A stretch of DNA of 64,000 nt, taken from Nonomuraea cypriaca. Lineage in GTDB: Bacteria > Actinomycetota > Actinomycetes > Streptosporangiales > Streptosporangiaceae. The stretch covers positions 1-64,000 of the forward strand of contig NZ_JADOGI010000011.1 of NCBI RefSeq assembly GCF_015645445.1, read 5' to 3'. The notes beneath the pieces are model-generated. The model ran no database searches. It worked only from the letters and a program-made list of their open reading frames with translations, and had not been told where the DNA came from. This document shows, in pieces, positions 7,210 to 15,314 of this stretch. The position numbers were made by a program, and so were the translations under genes. Each line of letters starts with the position of its first letter. Position 1 is the first letter of the stretch.

Positions 7210-7454
7210 TCCCAAGCCGGCGGAGCGGCTGCTGGGCGCGGTCGAGGCGATCTTTAGGATCTGGCCGAGGTGCGGTGTATTCGCCTTGACCCGATCGTCC
7301 CTCTTTGCAGGCCGTTGGAGTTTCCGGCGTACCTGATCGAGGAAGAGCTATGAGGGACGGCCGTACGGCCGCACACCAGTGGTGCCTCCCACGCCGGCGG
7401 CACCATCACGCACGTCAGGACGCCCCCCTCGTCCGCGAGGAGGGTAATGATCGC

Positions 7455-9353
7455 ATGTTGCTGACCCGCGTCCTCACGACGTCAGCGACGCTGCTCCGCG
7501 GGGTGTTGCCCGACCCCCTGCGGAGCGCTTTCCCCTGCCCGCGGCGGCTCGCCACCTGCCCGGGAGGGTTCCATATCGACCTGCACCGCATCGGCGGGCC
7601 CGGTACGGAGAGCGCGGCCGAGCGGCTCGAGGACATGCTGCTCGAACAACCCGGAGTCGAGCGAGCGGAGGTCAACGGGCGTCTCGGCTGCGTTTTCGTG
7701 GGCTGCGATCCGGATGAGGTCGACCAGGACAAGCTGATGGCGATCGCCGCCGAACTCGACGAACAGGAGGAGCGGGCGCACCACACGCCGATCCGGCTGG
7801 CCGAGGAGCACGTACGCGCGACGATCCGGCTGGCCGCCGGCGTGACGGGGATCGGGCTGGTGTTCGCGGGCAGGGCGGCCAGGCTGCCGCGTCTCACCCC
7901 TGCCGTCCCCGCGCTGCTGCACCTGGCGGAATCCACGCCGATCCTGCGCGAGGAGCTGGACCGGCTCCTCGGCCGCCGCGCCACGAACGCCCTGTTCACC
8001 TCGGCGACCCTGATCACGCAGACGCTGACGCTGCGCCCGGTCGGGCTGCTCGCGCACGCGCTCGTGTCCGCCGGCCGCTACGTCGAGGCGCGAGCCGGCC
8101 GACAGGCCTGGGAGCTGCTGGAAGAGCGGCTCGCTCATCAGGCAGGCGCCTACCGGCACATCAGGACGGCGGCGCGGCTGCGGCCGTGCCCCCGGTCCCA
8201 TGGCCCGATCGAGCGTTATGCGGACGTGGCGAGCCCGGCGGCGGCCGGCGGGTACGCCGTCACCAGGGTCGCCACGCGCAGCAAGCAGCGGGCTCTGGCC
8301 ATCCTGATCTCAGCCACGCCAACGGTCGCAGCCATCAGTCGCGACGCCTTCGCGGGGGCGGTCAGCCGCGCGCTGGGGCAGCGCGGCTCCATCGTCTTCG
8401 AAACCGAAACGCTGCGCCACATGGACCGCGTCGACACGGTGATCCTCGATGCCGACAGCATCACAACCGGTTCGTGGACGATCGACCGGCTTGTGCCTCT
8501 CAGCACCGGCCTGGACACCGGCGAGCTCGGTGACCGGCTCTGCTCGCTGATCGACTTCGCCGATCCGTCCGGGACTTGGACCAGCGAGGACACGGTTGCC
8601 GAACCGCTCGCCGATCTGGACAAGCACCTCCCGGCGGAGGCTCCCGAGTGGCGAGCGCGAGGGTTGCTGCCGATCGGCGTGACCAGGGAAGGCCGCCTGG
8701 TCGCGGTCGCGGGACTGGCCCACGAGCTCGACCCCATGGCGGAGGCCGTCGTCGACACGGCCAAGGCGGCGACGACCGTGATGCTCGCGGGAGACGACGA
8801 AGGGCTCGCCCAGCGGCTCGCCATCGAGCGGCTGGTTCCCGGTGGTCCCGAACTCGGTGACGCGGTTGTCGAGCTGCAGTCCGAGGGGCACTGCGTCGTC
8901 GTGGTGTCACGAGAGTCCTGTCAGGGCCTGGTTCATGCGGACATCGGCGTCGGCGTGATGGACGAATCAGGGACCGTGCCCTGGGACGCCCACGTGGCCG
9001 GCGACCTGAGCGGCGCCCATCTGCTCCTGAGCTGCCTGCCCAGAGCCGTGCGCGTCAGCCGTAACGGCGCACGGCTCAGCGCTGCCGCGGCCGTCGTCGG
9101 CGGCCTGGTGGCGATCGCGGGCCCCGAGGCGACGTCGCTTCACCGAGGGCAGCTCGTGAATGCCGGCGCCTCGGTGATGGCCCTCATCCTGGGCGAGGGG
9201 GCCGGGCGCAGCGCCGGCCGCGTCCCGGTCCCCACCCTCGCCGACGCCAGGTCGGCCAAGGACGTCCTCGTCCGGCTGCACTCGTCCACCCACCGCATCG
9301 CGGAGGCCGAAGCCGTACAGCGCCGTGGTGTCGCGGGACAGGGTGGAGCCTGA
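7455..9353 (+). pseudogene. CtpI-like giant P-type ATPase, N-terminal half only
   Basis: The 632-residue product matches the degenerate front half of the very large actinobacterial CtpI-type cation ATPases (~1500 aa). Seen: an HMA-like segment 'CPGGFHIDLHRIGG...LEQPGVERAEVNGRLGCVFV', a membrane-associated stretch 'LAAGVTGIGLVFAGR', a degenerate phosphorylation motif 'DTVILDADSITTGSW' in place of DKTGT, and 'GVGVMDESGTVPWDAHVAG'. The second, catalytic half with the true DKTGT should follow 'HRIAEAEAVQRRG' but is absent: the frame stops at 9353 and a transposase remnant begins at 9362 on the other strand. ATG 7455 follows GAGGAGG. Alone it should not pump ions. Confidence 0.7.
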
Positions 9354-9361
9354 AGGCCCGC

Positions 9362-9470
9362 ACCCGCTCGCGTGCACGCGCCTGTAACCCCACGAGGGGT
9401 TCTCCTGGACCAGCCGCAGAATAGGCATGCGGATGGAGCGCACGGTGGGTGGACGCCCTAATACCTTCAT
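9362..9470 (-). mobile_element. Integrase-core transposase remnant
   Basis: Minus-strand frame 'GRPPTVRSIRMPILRLVQEN' then 'PSWGYRRVHA' is the linker before the DDE core of IS3/IS481-like actinobacterial transposases ('RPPTxRSIRxLVLRLxRENPxWGYRRIHGEL'). Possible upstream transposase sequence continues to ~9720 in shifted frames. No terminal repeats or catalytic DDE are visible. It abuts the truncated ATPase, so insertion followed by deletion is the likely cause of that truncation. 9480-9930 holds nothing else recognisable. Confidence 0.6.
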
Positions 9471-9935
9471 GATTCAAGACACGCTCGCTGAGCCTGAATG
9501 GGCCGACGTGCTCACCGACGTGGACCGACCGGCGCGGCCTGACCCCGCTGTTCCACACCAACAGGACGCCGTACGGGACGGTGCAGTTGCGGCGCGATCG
9601 CCGCCTTGATCTGACCGGGCCGCCAGTGCCTGCGCAACAGAGCTGACGCGAGCCCGGTCGTACGCAGGACCAGGGGAAGACAAGCTGGCCTGCGGTGGCA
9701 AGGAGCCCTTGCATCATCCCGAGCACGGGAAATCACTCAGACGTGCCGCAGCCGTGAGCGTGCCTTGATGAGCCGCCGGGTAGCGGCCCCTCTTTCCGTC
9801 CGCTGGGAAAGGTGCCACGTGTCATGACCGCTGCCAAGGCGCCCGAGACAGCGCACGCAGACCACCGCCAGCCCGCTCGACGCACCGGCTGGCAGCCACC
9901 GTCGGCCCGCAAAGGGTCCGCCAGCCTGTGAGGGG

Positions 9936-10046
9936 GCTACCACGGCTCAGGTCCGTGCTTGGGCCAAACAACACGGCATCACGGTCCCCGCACGAGGAAG
10001 ACTCAGCACGACCATCTGGGAGCAGTATCACGCCAGCCGGCAGTAG
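9936..10046 (+). pseudogene. Lsr2 C-terminal DNA-binding domain remnant
   Basis: The frame encodes 'TTAQVRAWAKQHGITVPARG' and 'RLSTTIWEQYHASRQ' then TAG. This is the AT-hook-like Lsr2 C-terminal domain (pattern 'VRxWAxxxGxxVxxRGRIxxxxxxAY'). The N-terminal dimerisation domain ('VxLxDDxDG') and a start are not present upstream. Lsr2 is an H-NS-like silencer of foreign DNA; a lone C-terminal piece fits the eroded surroundings. Confidence 0.65.
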
Positions 10047-10173
10047 AGCACAGCGCCCCGCAGCCCCCAACGCAGACCGAGAGCACCACCCGTGCCCCCC
10101 GATAGCGCGGCGGCCGTGGGCACGGCCATCCACAGCCGAAATCCCGGCTTCCGGCCCCAGCGGCTGACCTGCC

Positions 10174-10557
10174 GTTCAGCTCGGCGACCGGGACGAGGTA
10201 CGCCTGATCGTCTCCGGCGACTTCTACTACACCTTGTACGGCGACAACGTGCTCACCGCGCACGTCGAGCCCGCCGACATGGCGCGCATGCTGACCGCGT
10301 TCGTGGTCGATGTCGGTGAGGGCCGCGCCGCCATGGTGGATCGCATCAGCACCGTGGCGGCCGTCCGGCTCAAGTCCAAGGTCGGCGCGGCGGATTCGTC
10401 AGGCGGGCCTCCAACTGCGCCAGCGGCCCCCGTATGGCTTCGGGGCAGTCCGTCTGCGGACTTTCAGCCCGCCGGGCCGCTGATCGCGGCCAGGAGGCCC
10501 TCGAAGTCGTCCGAGCAGGGGCCGCACGCGCGCAGGTGCGCGGCGATGCCCGGGTAG
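10174..10557 (+). pseudogene. Unidentified protein, fragment
   Basis: A codon-biased frame without an ATG reads 'VQLGDRDEVRLIVSGDFYYT' and 'LYGDNVLTAHVEPADMARML', then 'VVDVGEGRAAMVDRIS'. The only start-like codon is TTG 10234. Coding character fades after ~10390, where the frame begins to overlap the convergent anti-sigma gene. I do not recognise the family; it looks like an internal or C-terminal piece of a soluble protein. Confidence 0.3.
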
Positions 10558-10685
10558 CGCCGCTCGGCTCCGGCGTCCTGAGCCAGCAGCTCGACGTAGA
10601 CATGGAGCATGGCCATCGCCTCCTCGCATCCCACGTCGCGAGGGTCGGTGCGGAGGAAGCGGTCCAGCTCAGCCCAGCCGTTCAT
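10464..10685 (-). CDS. Putative zinc-finger anti-sigma factor
   Basis: A 73-aa protein with the ZAS-type zinc-binding signature: an early Cys ('GCEEAMAMLHVYVELL') and 'HLRACGPCSDDF' (H-x3-C-x2-C). Such proteins sequester the sigma factor encoded next to them and may release it on a redox or zinc signal. The ATG overlaps the sigma gene stop by 4 bases (ATGA), so the two are translationally coupled. It has no membrane segment, so it is a soluble anti-sigma of the RsrA/HrsA kind. Partnership with the upstream sigma factor is inference from position. Confidence 0.75.
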   Translation of the reverse strand: MNGWAELDRFLRTDPRDVGCEEAMAMLHVYVELLAQDAGAERRYPGIAAHLRACGPCSDDFEGLLAAISGPAG

Positions 10686-11353
10686 GGTCGCCTCAACATG
10701 TCGTGGTCCATATAACCGTTCGCGGCGAGGGCGGCCCGGATCTTACGTCTGGCGTCGAACATCGTCTTGTAGATCGCGTTCCGGTTGGAGCCCAGCTCGA
10801 GGGCCAGGGCGTCCAGCGGAACCCCGGTCAGGACCAGCGCGACGAAGATCCGGCGTTGCCGTTCGGTCAGTTCTTCCTCCACGGCCCGGCGCAGCGCGGC
10901 GAGCAGATCGCGCCATTCCGACTCCCTGGCCGGGTCGAACCCGAACCGGTCGGGCAGCCGCTCCCAATCCTCGCCCTCGAGGCGTACCCCGGGATCACGC
11001 CAGAAATGCCGCCCGACCTTCGCCGACACCTCCAAGACGACGAACTTGTAGGCCCAGGTCGTGAACCGGCTCTCGCCGCGGAAGCCGCCGATCTTGGCGG
11101 TGATGGCCAGCAGCGCGTCGGACGCGGCCTGATGCGCCAGGTCGTCGAGCTCGGGGCCGGTGATGGCCAGCTGCGGGCTCCGCCTGTTCACCTCGCTCCT
11201 GGCGATCCGCAGGAGCAGCCCGTGCAACCGCTCGACGGCCGCCTGCCGCTCCGCCTCTGAGGCGCACAGCGCCCGCACCCACTCCTCCGACTCGGTGTCG
11301 AACGAGGCATGGGCGGCCGAGGTCGCGCCCCCCGCACGATGTGGCCTCGCCAT
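10682..11353 (-). CDS. ECF-type RNA polymerase sigma factor
   Basis: 223 aa. Region 2 covers residues ~40-120: 'LDDLAHQAASDALLAITAKIGGFRGESRFTTWAYKFVVLEV' contains the DDL...A and FRGES.F.TW.YK signature of -10 recognition. Region 4 spans ~155-215: 'ELTERQRRIFVALVLTGVPLDALALELGSNRNAIYKTMFDARRKIR', an HTH for -35 binding. It is followed with a 4-base overlap by a zinc-finger anti-sigma gene, the classical stress-sensing pair. No target promoter could be assigned from this window. Confidence 0.88.
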   Translation of the reverse strand: MARPHRAGGATSAAHASFDTESEEWVRALCASEAERQAAVERLHGLLLRIARSEVNRRSPQLAITGPELDDLAHQAASDALLAITAKIGGFRGESRFTTWAYKFVVLEVSAKVGRHFWRDPGVRLEGEDWERLPDRFGFDPARESEWRDLLAALRRAVEEELTERQRRIFVALVLTGVPLDALALELGSNRNAIYKTMFDARRKIRAALAANGYMDHDMLRRP

Positions 11354-11429
11354 ATGGCCATGCTATCGACCTGCCGCATGTCGGCGAATTCGAAGGTAAG
11401 ACTCTACGCGGTGACGACGCCAACACCAT

Positions 11430-11564
11430 ATGACCATCGGCGCGCACCCGGCGCGAGCGCTCATCAGCCATGTCATGCCCGTGGACCGGGCCGCCGAGGC
11501 ATTCGATCTCCTCGACAAGCACCCATCCGAGGTTCTCCGGCTCGTCTTCGAATTCAAGGAGTAA
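11430..11564 (+). pseudogene. Zinc-binding dehydrogenase C-terminal remnant
   Basis: 'ALISHVMPVDRAAEAFDLLD' and 'KHPSEVLRLVFEFKE' before TAA is the closing helix/strand of sorbitol/threonine-dehydrogenase-like enzymes. No Rossmann or catalytic zinc residues remain. It ends 2 bases before the epimerase start, as if it had been the first gene of a sugar-catabolic operon. Confidence 0.55.
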
Positions 11565-11566
11565 CA

Positions 11567-12154
11567 GTGAAGCTCGCCGTACAGGAGCAGCTTCTGCCTG
11601 GCCGTACCCTGCAGGAGAAGTTCGCGTTCGCGATGGACGCCGAGCTGGGCGGCATCGGAGTCATGACCCCGGCGTCCTGGGGCCAGTTCTCCCGGAGGCT
11701 GCCGCCGTTCGAGCCGCCGCGCACCCCCGAGGAGGACCGCGAGGTGCTGGCCGAGGCGCTCGGCATCCTCGGCGAGCACGCGCAGCGCAACGGCGTGCTC
11801 ATCATGCTGGAGCCCCTCAACCGCTACGAGAACCACATGGTCAACACCCTGGCCGAGGCCGTCTCCTACTGCGCCATGGACTCCATCAGGGTCGTCGGCG
11901 ACACGTACCACATGAACATCGAGGAGGACGACCCCTGCCGCTCCCTGATCGAGGCCGCCCCTTACATCGCCCACATACAGATCAGCGAGTCGAACAGGAA
12001 CCAGCCCGGCACCGGCCACCTCGACTGGAGCGCCCAGCTGGCCACGCTCGACGCCGTCGGCTATGACGGCTACCTCGCTCTCGAGTGCCGCCTGCGCGGC
12101 GACCCCGAGATCGTGCTTCCCCAAACCGCTGCCTTCGTCAGGAAATATCTATGA
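11567..12154 (+). pseudogene. Sugar phosphate isomerase/epimerase with an in-frame internal deletion
   Basis: Xylose-isomerase-like TIM-barrel enzyme. It starts properly ('VKLAVQEQLLPGRTLQEKFA') and ends properly ('GYDGYLALECRL', 'QTAAFVRKYL'). Between 'FAMDA' (residue ~25) and 'ELGGIGVMTPASWGQFSRRL' about 55 residues of barrel are missing, although the frame is kept. Metal-ligand motifs of the second half survive: 'LIMLEPLNRYENHMVN' (Glu) and 'DTYHMNIEE' (Asp/His), plus 'HIQISESNR'. 196 aa against a usual ~270. The barrel cannot close normally, so activity is doubtful. The stop overlaps the downstream hydrolase start by 4 bases. Confidence 0.75.
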
Positions 12155-13470
12155 TTCTTCGCGACGCCGTGCGCGTTCTGGTGAACAACTGGGACGGCAA
12201 CTACACGGTCCCTTCCCGTCGCCTCTACCCGCATCAGTGGAGCTGGGATTCCGCCTTCATCGCGATCGGCAACGCCCGCCTGTCACCGCGACGGGCCAGG
12301 ACGGAGCTGCTGTCACTGTTCTGCGCCCAATGGCCGGATGGCAGGGTGCCGCACATCGTGTTCAACCCGAAGGTGCCGGAGGCCGCCTACTTCCCAGGAC
12401 CACAGTTCTGGGGAGTACGGGCGCCGTCCGGATCGGCAACCTCCGGGATCGTGCAGCCGCCCGTGCACGCCCTGGCCGCGTGGAAGACGCACCTGGCCGA
12501 GCCCGATCCGGCGTTCCTGCGGCGTATCTACCCCCGGCTGGTGGCGCAGCAGGGCTTCTTGCGCACGCACCGGCGCTCCGCCAAGGGACTGATCTCGATC
12601 GTGCATCCCTGGGAGTCGGGCATGGACAACAGCCCGGCCTGGGATGAGCCGCTGCAGGCCGTGGAGCCGGGGCAGACCGGGCTCGTCCGCAAGGACCTCG
12701 ACACCGTCAGCGCCGAAGAGCGGCCCACCGATTGCGACTACGCGCGCTACGTCGCCCTGGCCCTCGCCTACCGGGACTCGGGCTACCGCCTGCCCGGGGC
12801 GTTCCAGGTCGAGGACCCGCTGTTCAACGCCGCGTACGGGCTGGCCGAGCACACCCTCGCGGCGATCGCGCGGGAGCTCGGGCTCGACCCCGAGCCGCAC
12901 GAGCGCGAGGCGTCCGCGACGACCCGGGCCCTGGTCGACCACCTCTTCGACGGCGCGCTCTTCCAGGCCCGCGACGTGCGCACCGGGCAGCTGATCGACT
13001 CCGCCAGCGCCGCCGGGCTCATGCCGCTGCTGCTGCCCGACCTGCCGGACAAGGTGGCCGACGCGCTGATCGACACCGCGCTCGACCGCTTCGCGCTCAA
13101 GGACGGCGTGCTGCCCGGCTACTCGCCGTTCGCGCCCGGCTTCGACCCCGCCCGCTACTGGCGCGGGCCGAGCTGGATCAACCTCGACTGGCTCGTCTGG
13201 CAGGGGCTCAAGAAGCGCCGCCCCGACCTCGCGGGACATCTCGCCAACGGCATACTCTGCGCCGCGGCGCGCGCGGGGCTACGCGAGTACTTCGACCCGT
13301 TCACGCTGCGCGGCCACGGCAGCCGCGACTTCAGCTGGTCAGCCGCTCTCGTCCTCGACGTCGTCGCTGAGCACGCCCTGCACAGCGTGCCGGCGTCCGG
13401 CCGCGAGATCGGTCAGAAGCTGAGGTGCTTCGGCGAAGCGGGCAACGTCAGTGATCACGTGCCGGCGTAG
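12151..13470 (+). CDS. GH63/MGH1-like glycoside hydrolase
   Basis: An (alpha/alpha)6-barrel glycosidase of the mannosylglycerate-hydrolase/GH63 type. 'LYPHQWSWDSAFIAIG' opens the catalytic barrel with an acidic residue, 'HPWESGMDNSPAWDEPL' contains the conserved acid-bearing loop, 'YWRGPSWINLDWLVWQGL' and 'EYFDPFTLRGHGSRDFSWSA' are the signature C-terminal blocks. Likely cytoplasmic, since no signal peptide is present. ATG 12151 overlaps the preceding stop. Residues after 'SAALVLDVV' look like read-through: they overlap the antisense dehydrogenase remnant and have no family match, so the natural stop may be lost. Probable role: release of sugars fed to the epimerase/dehydrogenase steps. Confidence 0.75.
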   Translation: MILRDAVRVLVNNWDGNYTVPSRRLYPHQWSWDSAFIAIGNARLSPRRARTELLSLFCAQWPDGRVPHIVFNPKVPEAAYFPGPQFWGVRAPSGSATSGIVQPPVHALAAWKTHLAEPDPAFLRRIYPRLVAQQGFLRTHRRSAKGLISIVHPWESGMDNSPAWDEPLQAVEPGQTGLVRKDLDTVSAEERPTDCDYARYVALALAYRDSGYRLPGAFQVEDPLFNAAYGLAEHTLAAIARELGLDPEPHEREASATTRALVDHLFDGALFQARDVRTGQLIDSASAAGLMPLLLPDLPDKVADALIDTALDRFALKDGVLPGYSPFAPGFDPARYWRGPSWINLDWLVWQGLKKRRPDLAGHLANGILCAAARAGLREYFDPFTLRGHGSRDFSWSAALVLDVVAEHALHSVPASGREIGQKLRCFGEAGNVSDHVPA

Positions 13471-13705
13471 CAGCCCGACGCGCTCCCGCAGCAGGGCGAT
13501 CGTCTCGTACGAGAGCCGCTCGCGGTCCCAGGCGTGCGCGAGGCCGCGCGGCACCCCGCCCATCTCGGCGCAACGCACGGTCAGCCCGTTGTGGTGGAAC
13601 TCCTCGCCGGGCCGTACCTCGTCGGCGCCCCGAGTGTAGAAGGCCAGGTCGGCCAGTGTGCCCTGGGGGCGCAGCAGGCGCAGGCCCAGCGCCGGCGCCC
13701 GGCTC
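13339..13705 (-). pseudogene. Medium-chain dehydrogenase-like C-terminal remnant
   Basis: The minus-strand frame reads 'LRLLRPQGTLADLAFYTRGA' then 'EEFHHNGLTVRCAEMGGVPRG' and 'HVITDVARFAEAPQLLTDLA', ending at 13339. The pattern resembles the last third of sugar-oxidising zinc-type dehydrogenases (strand 'GTL', late 'HVITD...APQLL'). There is no start and no cofactor-binding domain. It overlaps the end of the glycoside hydrolase head-on and abuts a TetR remnant at 13713. Family assignment is moderate. Confidence 0.5.
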
Positions 13706-13712
13706 TGGCCAC

Positions 13713-13889
13713 GTGCTGCGCAAGGACACGGATTCCGGTCGACTGGCGACCGGCCTCATGGCAGCGCTGCAGGGCGGATACCTCCTGGCGCAGACGGCCC
13801 ACGACACCGGGCCCATGAGGATCGGGCTCGACATGGCGATCGACCACGTCAGGTCCTACGCCGTCACGGACGGGAGCGGCGGGGCCTGA
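13713..13889 (+). pseudogene. TetR-family C-terminal remnant
   Basis: 'RLATGLMAALQGGYLLAQTA' followed by 'MRIGLDMAIDHVRSYAVTDG' and a stop at 13887-13889 is the last two helices of the TetR subfamily seen at 1-69, 59-553 and 24339-24944. No N-terminal part is present; the sequence begins at the junction with the antisense dehydrogenase remnant. Confidence 0.65.
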
Positions 13890-13984
13890 GCGTGGGCACC
13901 CACGGCAAGAAACCCCGGGGTCGTGCCTCGCCCGGATCCCTCATCGGGGCGCCCGGACGGAGGCGCACCCTCTTCGACTTGGCT

Positions 13985-14515
13985 CGGCTCGGCGAGTTCC
14001 GAGGCGTGTAGGCTCGCACGAACTCGCTCATCGCGTAGTGGCCCGGCTCGTGCTCGGTGAGCAGGTGGACCTGCGCGAGGCCGCCAAAGCCCAGCTTGAC
14101 GCTGGTCAGCGGCCAATGCACAAGCGGCACCGCGTCCTCGGCGTGAGATCGTCCGCCTCGACGCCACTCAACGCGCGCAAGAGCTCGGCGCACTCGGGGC
14201 CGAGCGCTTTGTAGGACCATGCGAGGGCGGAGCGGATGTCAAGGGCCGGTTCGCCCTCGTCCGCGAAGGTGTCGAGGAGACATGGCTTGGCCCGGATGCC
14301 GTCGGCTATGCGCTCCACAGTCAGGGACAGGCGGTAGGTTGCCTTCGCTCCGACGATCGACAGTGCCCGGGGGCAGACCCCCGCACAAGTCGATGACGTC
14401 GTCGGTCGCCGTCGGTTCCGCATTCGCGCGGGCCTGGCCGAACATGCGGACGAGGAATCGGCGGGACTCGTCTGCACTCAGTGGCGCTAGGGACACGGGT
14501 GTCCCTGATGCGTCA
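13985..14515 (-). pseudogene. AfsR/SARP-like NB-ARC ATPase remnant, multiply frameshifted
   Basis: Three frames together give a consistent STAND-ATPase segment: 'LSADESRRFLVRMFGQARAN...DVIDLCGGLP' (GxP block), then 'ALSIVGAKATY' and 'LDIRSALAWSYKALGPECAE', then 'QVHLLTEHEPGHYAMSEFVR' (winged-helix end, normally 'LLxEPAPGRYRMHDLVR'). The frame changes near 14385 and 14140. The Walker A, N-terminal SARP/HTH and TPR parts are absent. A decayed regulator of secondary metabolism is the likely origin. Confidence 0.55.
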
Positions 14516-14616
14516 TGAGCAGACCCGGCAGCCGGCTCCCAAGCCCTGTTTGGGGGAGAAGGGCAGACGTCAGCTAGCGTTACCACCGTTGACGTCGAAT
14601 CCTGGTGGTGACGGTG

Positions 14617-15243
14617 ATGGCGGCGGAGGAATCGAACTCCAGGGGCACGGCGGCGGCGCCGCGGCGCCGCCGTGACGCCGCAGCGACGCGGCAGGCGCTG
14701 CTGGAGGTGGCCCGCCAGCGGTTCGCTCGTGACCGCTTCGAGGCGGTCAGTGTCAGGGACATCGCCGCGGAGGTCGGCGTCAACGTCGCCCTGGTGTACC
14801 GCTACTTCGGGTCGAAGGCAGGGTTGTTCGCCACGGCGGCGGCGGACTCGGCGATGTTCGGGCGGTTGGACGTACCGGCCGAGGAACTGCCTGACCGGAT
14901 GGCCGAGCTGCTGGCGTCCAGCGCGGCGCACTCGCCCGGCCTGGACGACCTGCTCACGGTCTGGCGGCTCATCGGGGAGACCTCCGATGAGGAGGGGCTG
15001 CCCGAGAAGGTGCGGGACTACGCCGAGAACAATGTCGTCGGGCCGTTCGCCACGGTCGCGGCCGGTGACGACCCGCGGCTGCGCGCGGAGCTGGCCGCCG
15101 CGCTTCTCGCTGGGATCAGGGTGCTGCGGTGGGCGTCTCCGCAGGGACGGCTGGCCACCGCGCCGCCCGAGCAGGTGGTCGAGTACGTCCGCCAGGGAGT
15201 GCGGGCACTGCTGCACGGCAGTGCCGGGGAAGGCAGTAAGTAA
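14617..15243 (+). CDS. TetR-family transcriptional regulator
   Basis: About 208 aa. The N-terminal HTH is complete (residues ~18-62: 'ATRQALLEVARQRFARDRFEAVSVRDIAAEVGVNVALVYRYFGSKAGLF'-type), followed by an all-helical ligand domain ending 'VEYVRQGVRALLHG'. ATG 14617 is the third in-frame start after GTG 14605 and 14611. It is followed by the alpha/beta hydrolase gene with two GTAAAC-type dyads between them; the first overlaps this gene's last codons. Autoregulation plus control of the hydrolase is therefore likely. Inducer unknown. Confidence 0.85.
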   Translation: MAAEESNSRGTAAAPRRRRDAAATRQALLEVARQRFARDRFEAVSVRDIAAEVGVNVALVYRYFGSKAGLFATAAADSAMFGRLDVPAEELPDRMAELLASSAAHSPGLDDLLTVWRLIGETSDEEGLPEKVRDYAENNVVGPFATVAAGDDPRLRAELAAALLAGIRVLRWASPQGRLATAPPEQVVEYVRQGVRALLHGSAGEGSK

Positions 15244-15257
15244 ACGTATTTACTTAC
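15236..15257. promoter_or_regulatory. Operator dyad 1, GTAAGTAAA-N4-TTTACTTAC
   Basis: Perfect 9-bp arms around CGTA. It straddles the stop of the TetR gene, and its core GTAAACGTATTTAC resembles the second dyad at 15285-15298, so the two probably bind the same dimer. Confidence 0.65.
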
Positions 15258-15284
15258 TAAACAGGGTGACGCTATCGTGCGAAT

Positions 15285-15298
15285 GTAAACGTGTTTAC
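15285..15298. promoter_or_regulatory. Operator dyad 2, GTAAAC-GT-GTTTAC
   Basis: Perfect 6-bp arms, 17 bases before the hydrolase ATG at 15315, in the position of its promoter. It shares its core with dyad 1; centre-to-centre distance is ~45 bp. Confidence 0.65.
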
Positions 15299-15314
15299 TT
15301 GTATGGAGCCTGCC

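Noticed and set aside
9362-9720. Complete insertion sequence
   Set aside because: Only a linker segment of the transposase is recognisable; no terminal inverted repeats, target duplication or DDE residues are present.
12313-13239. 308-codon minus-strand frame
   Set aside because: Antisense shadow of the GH63-like hydrolase, without motifs or ribosome site.
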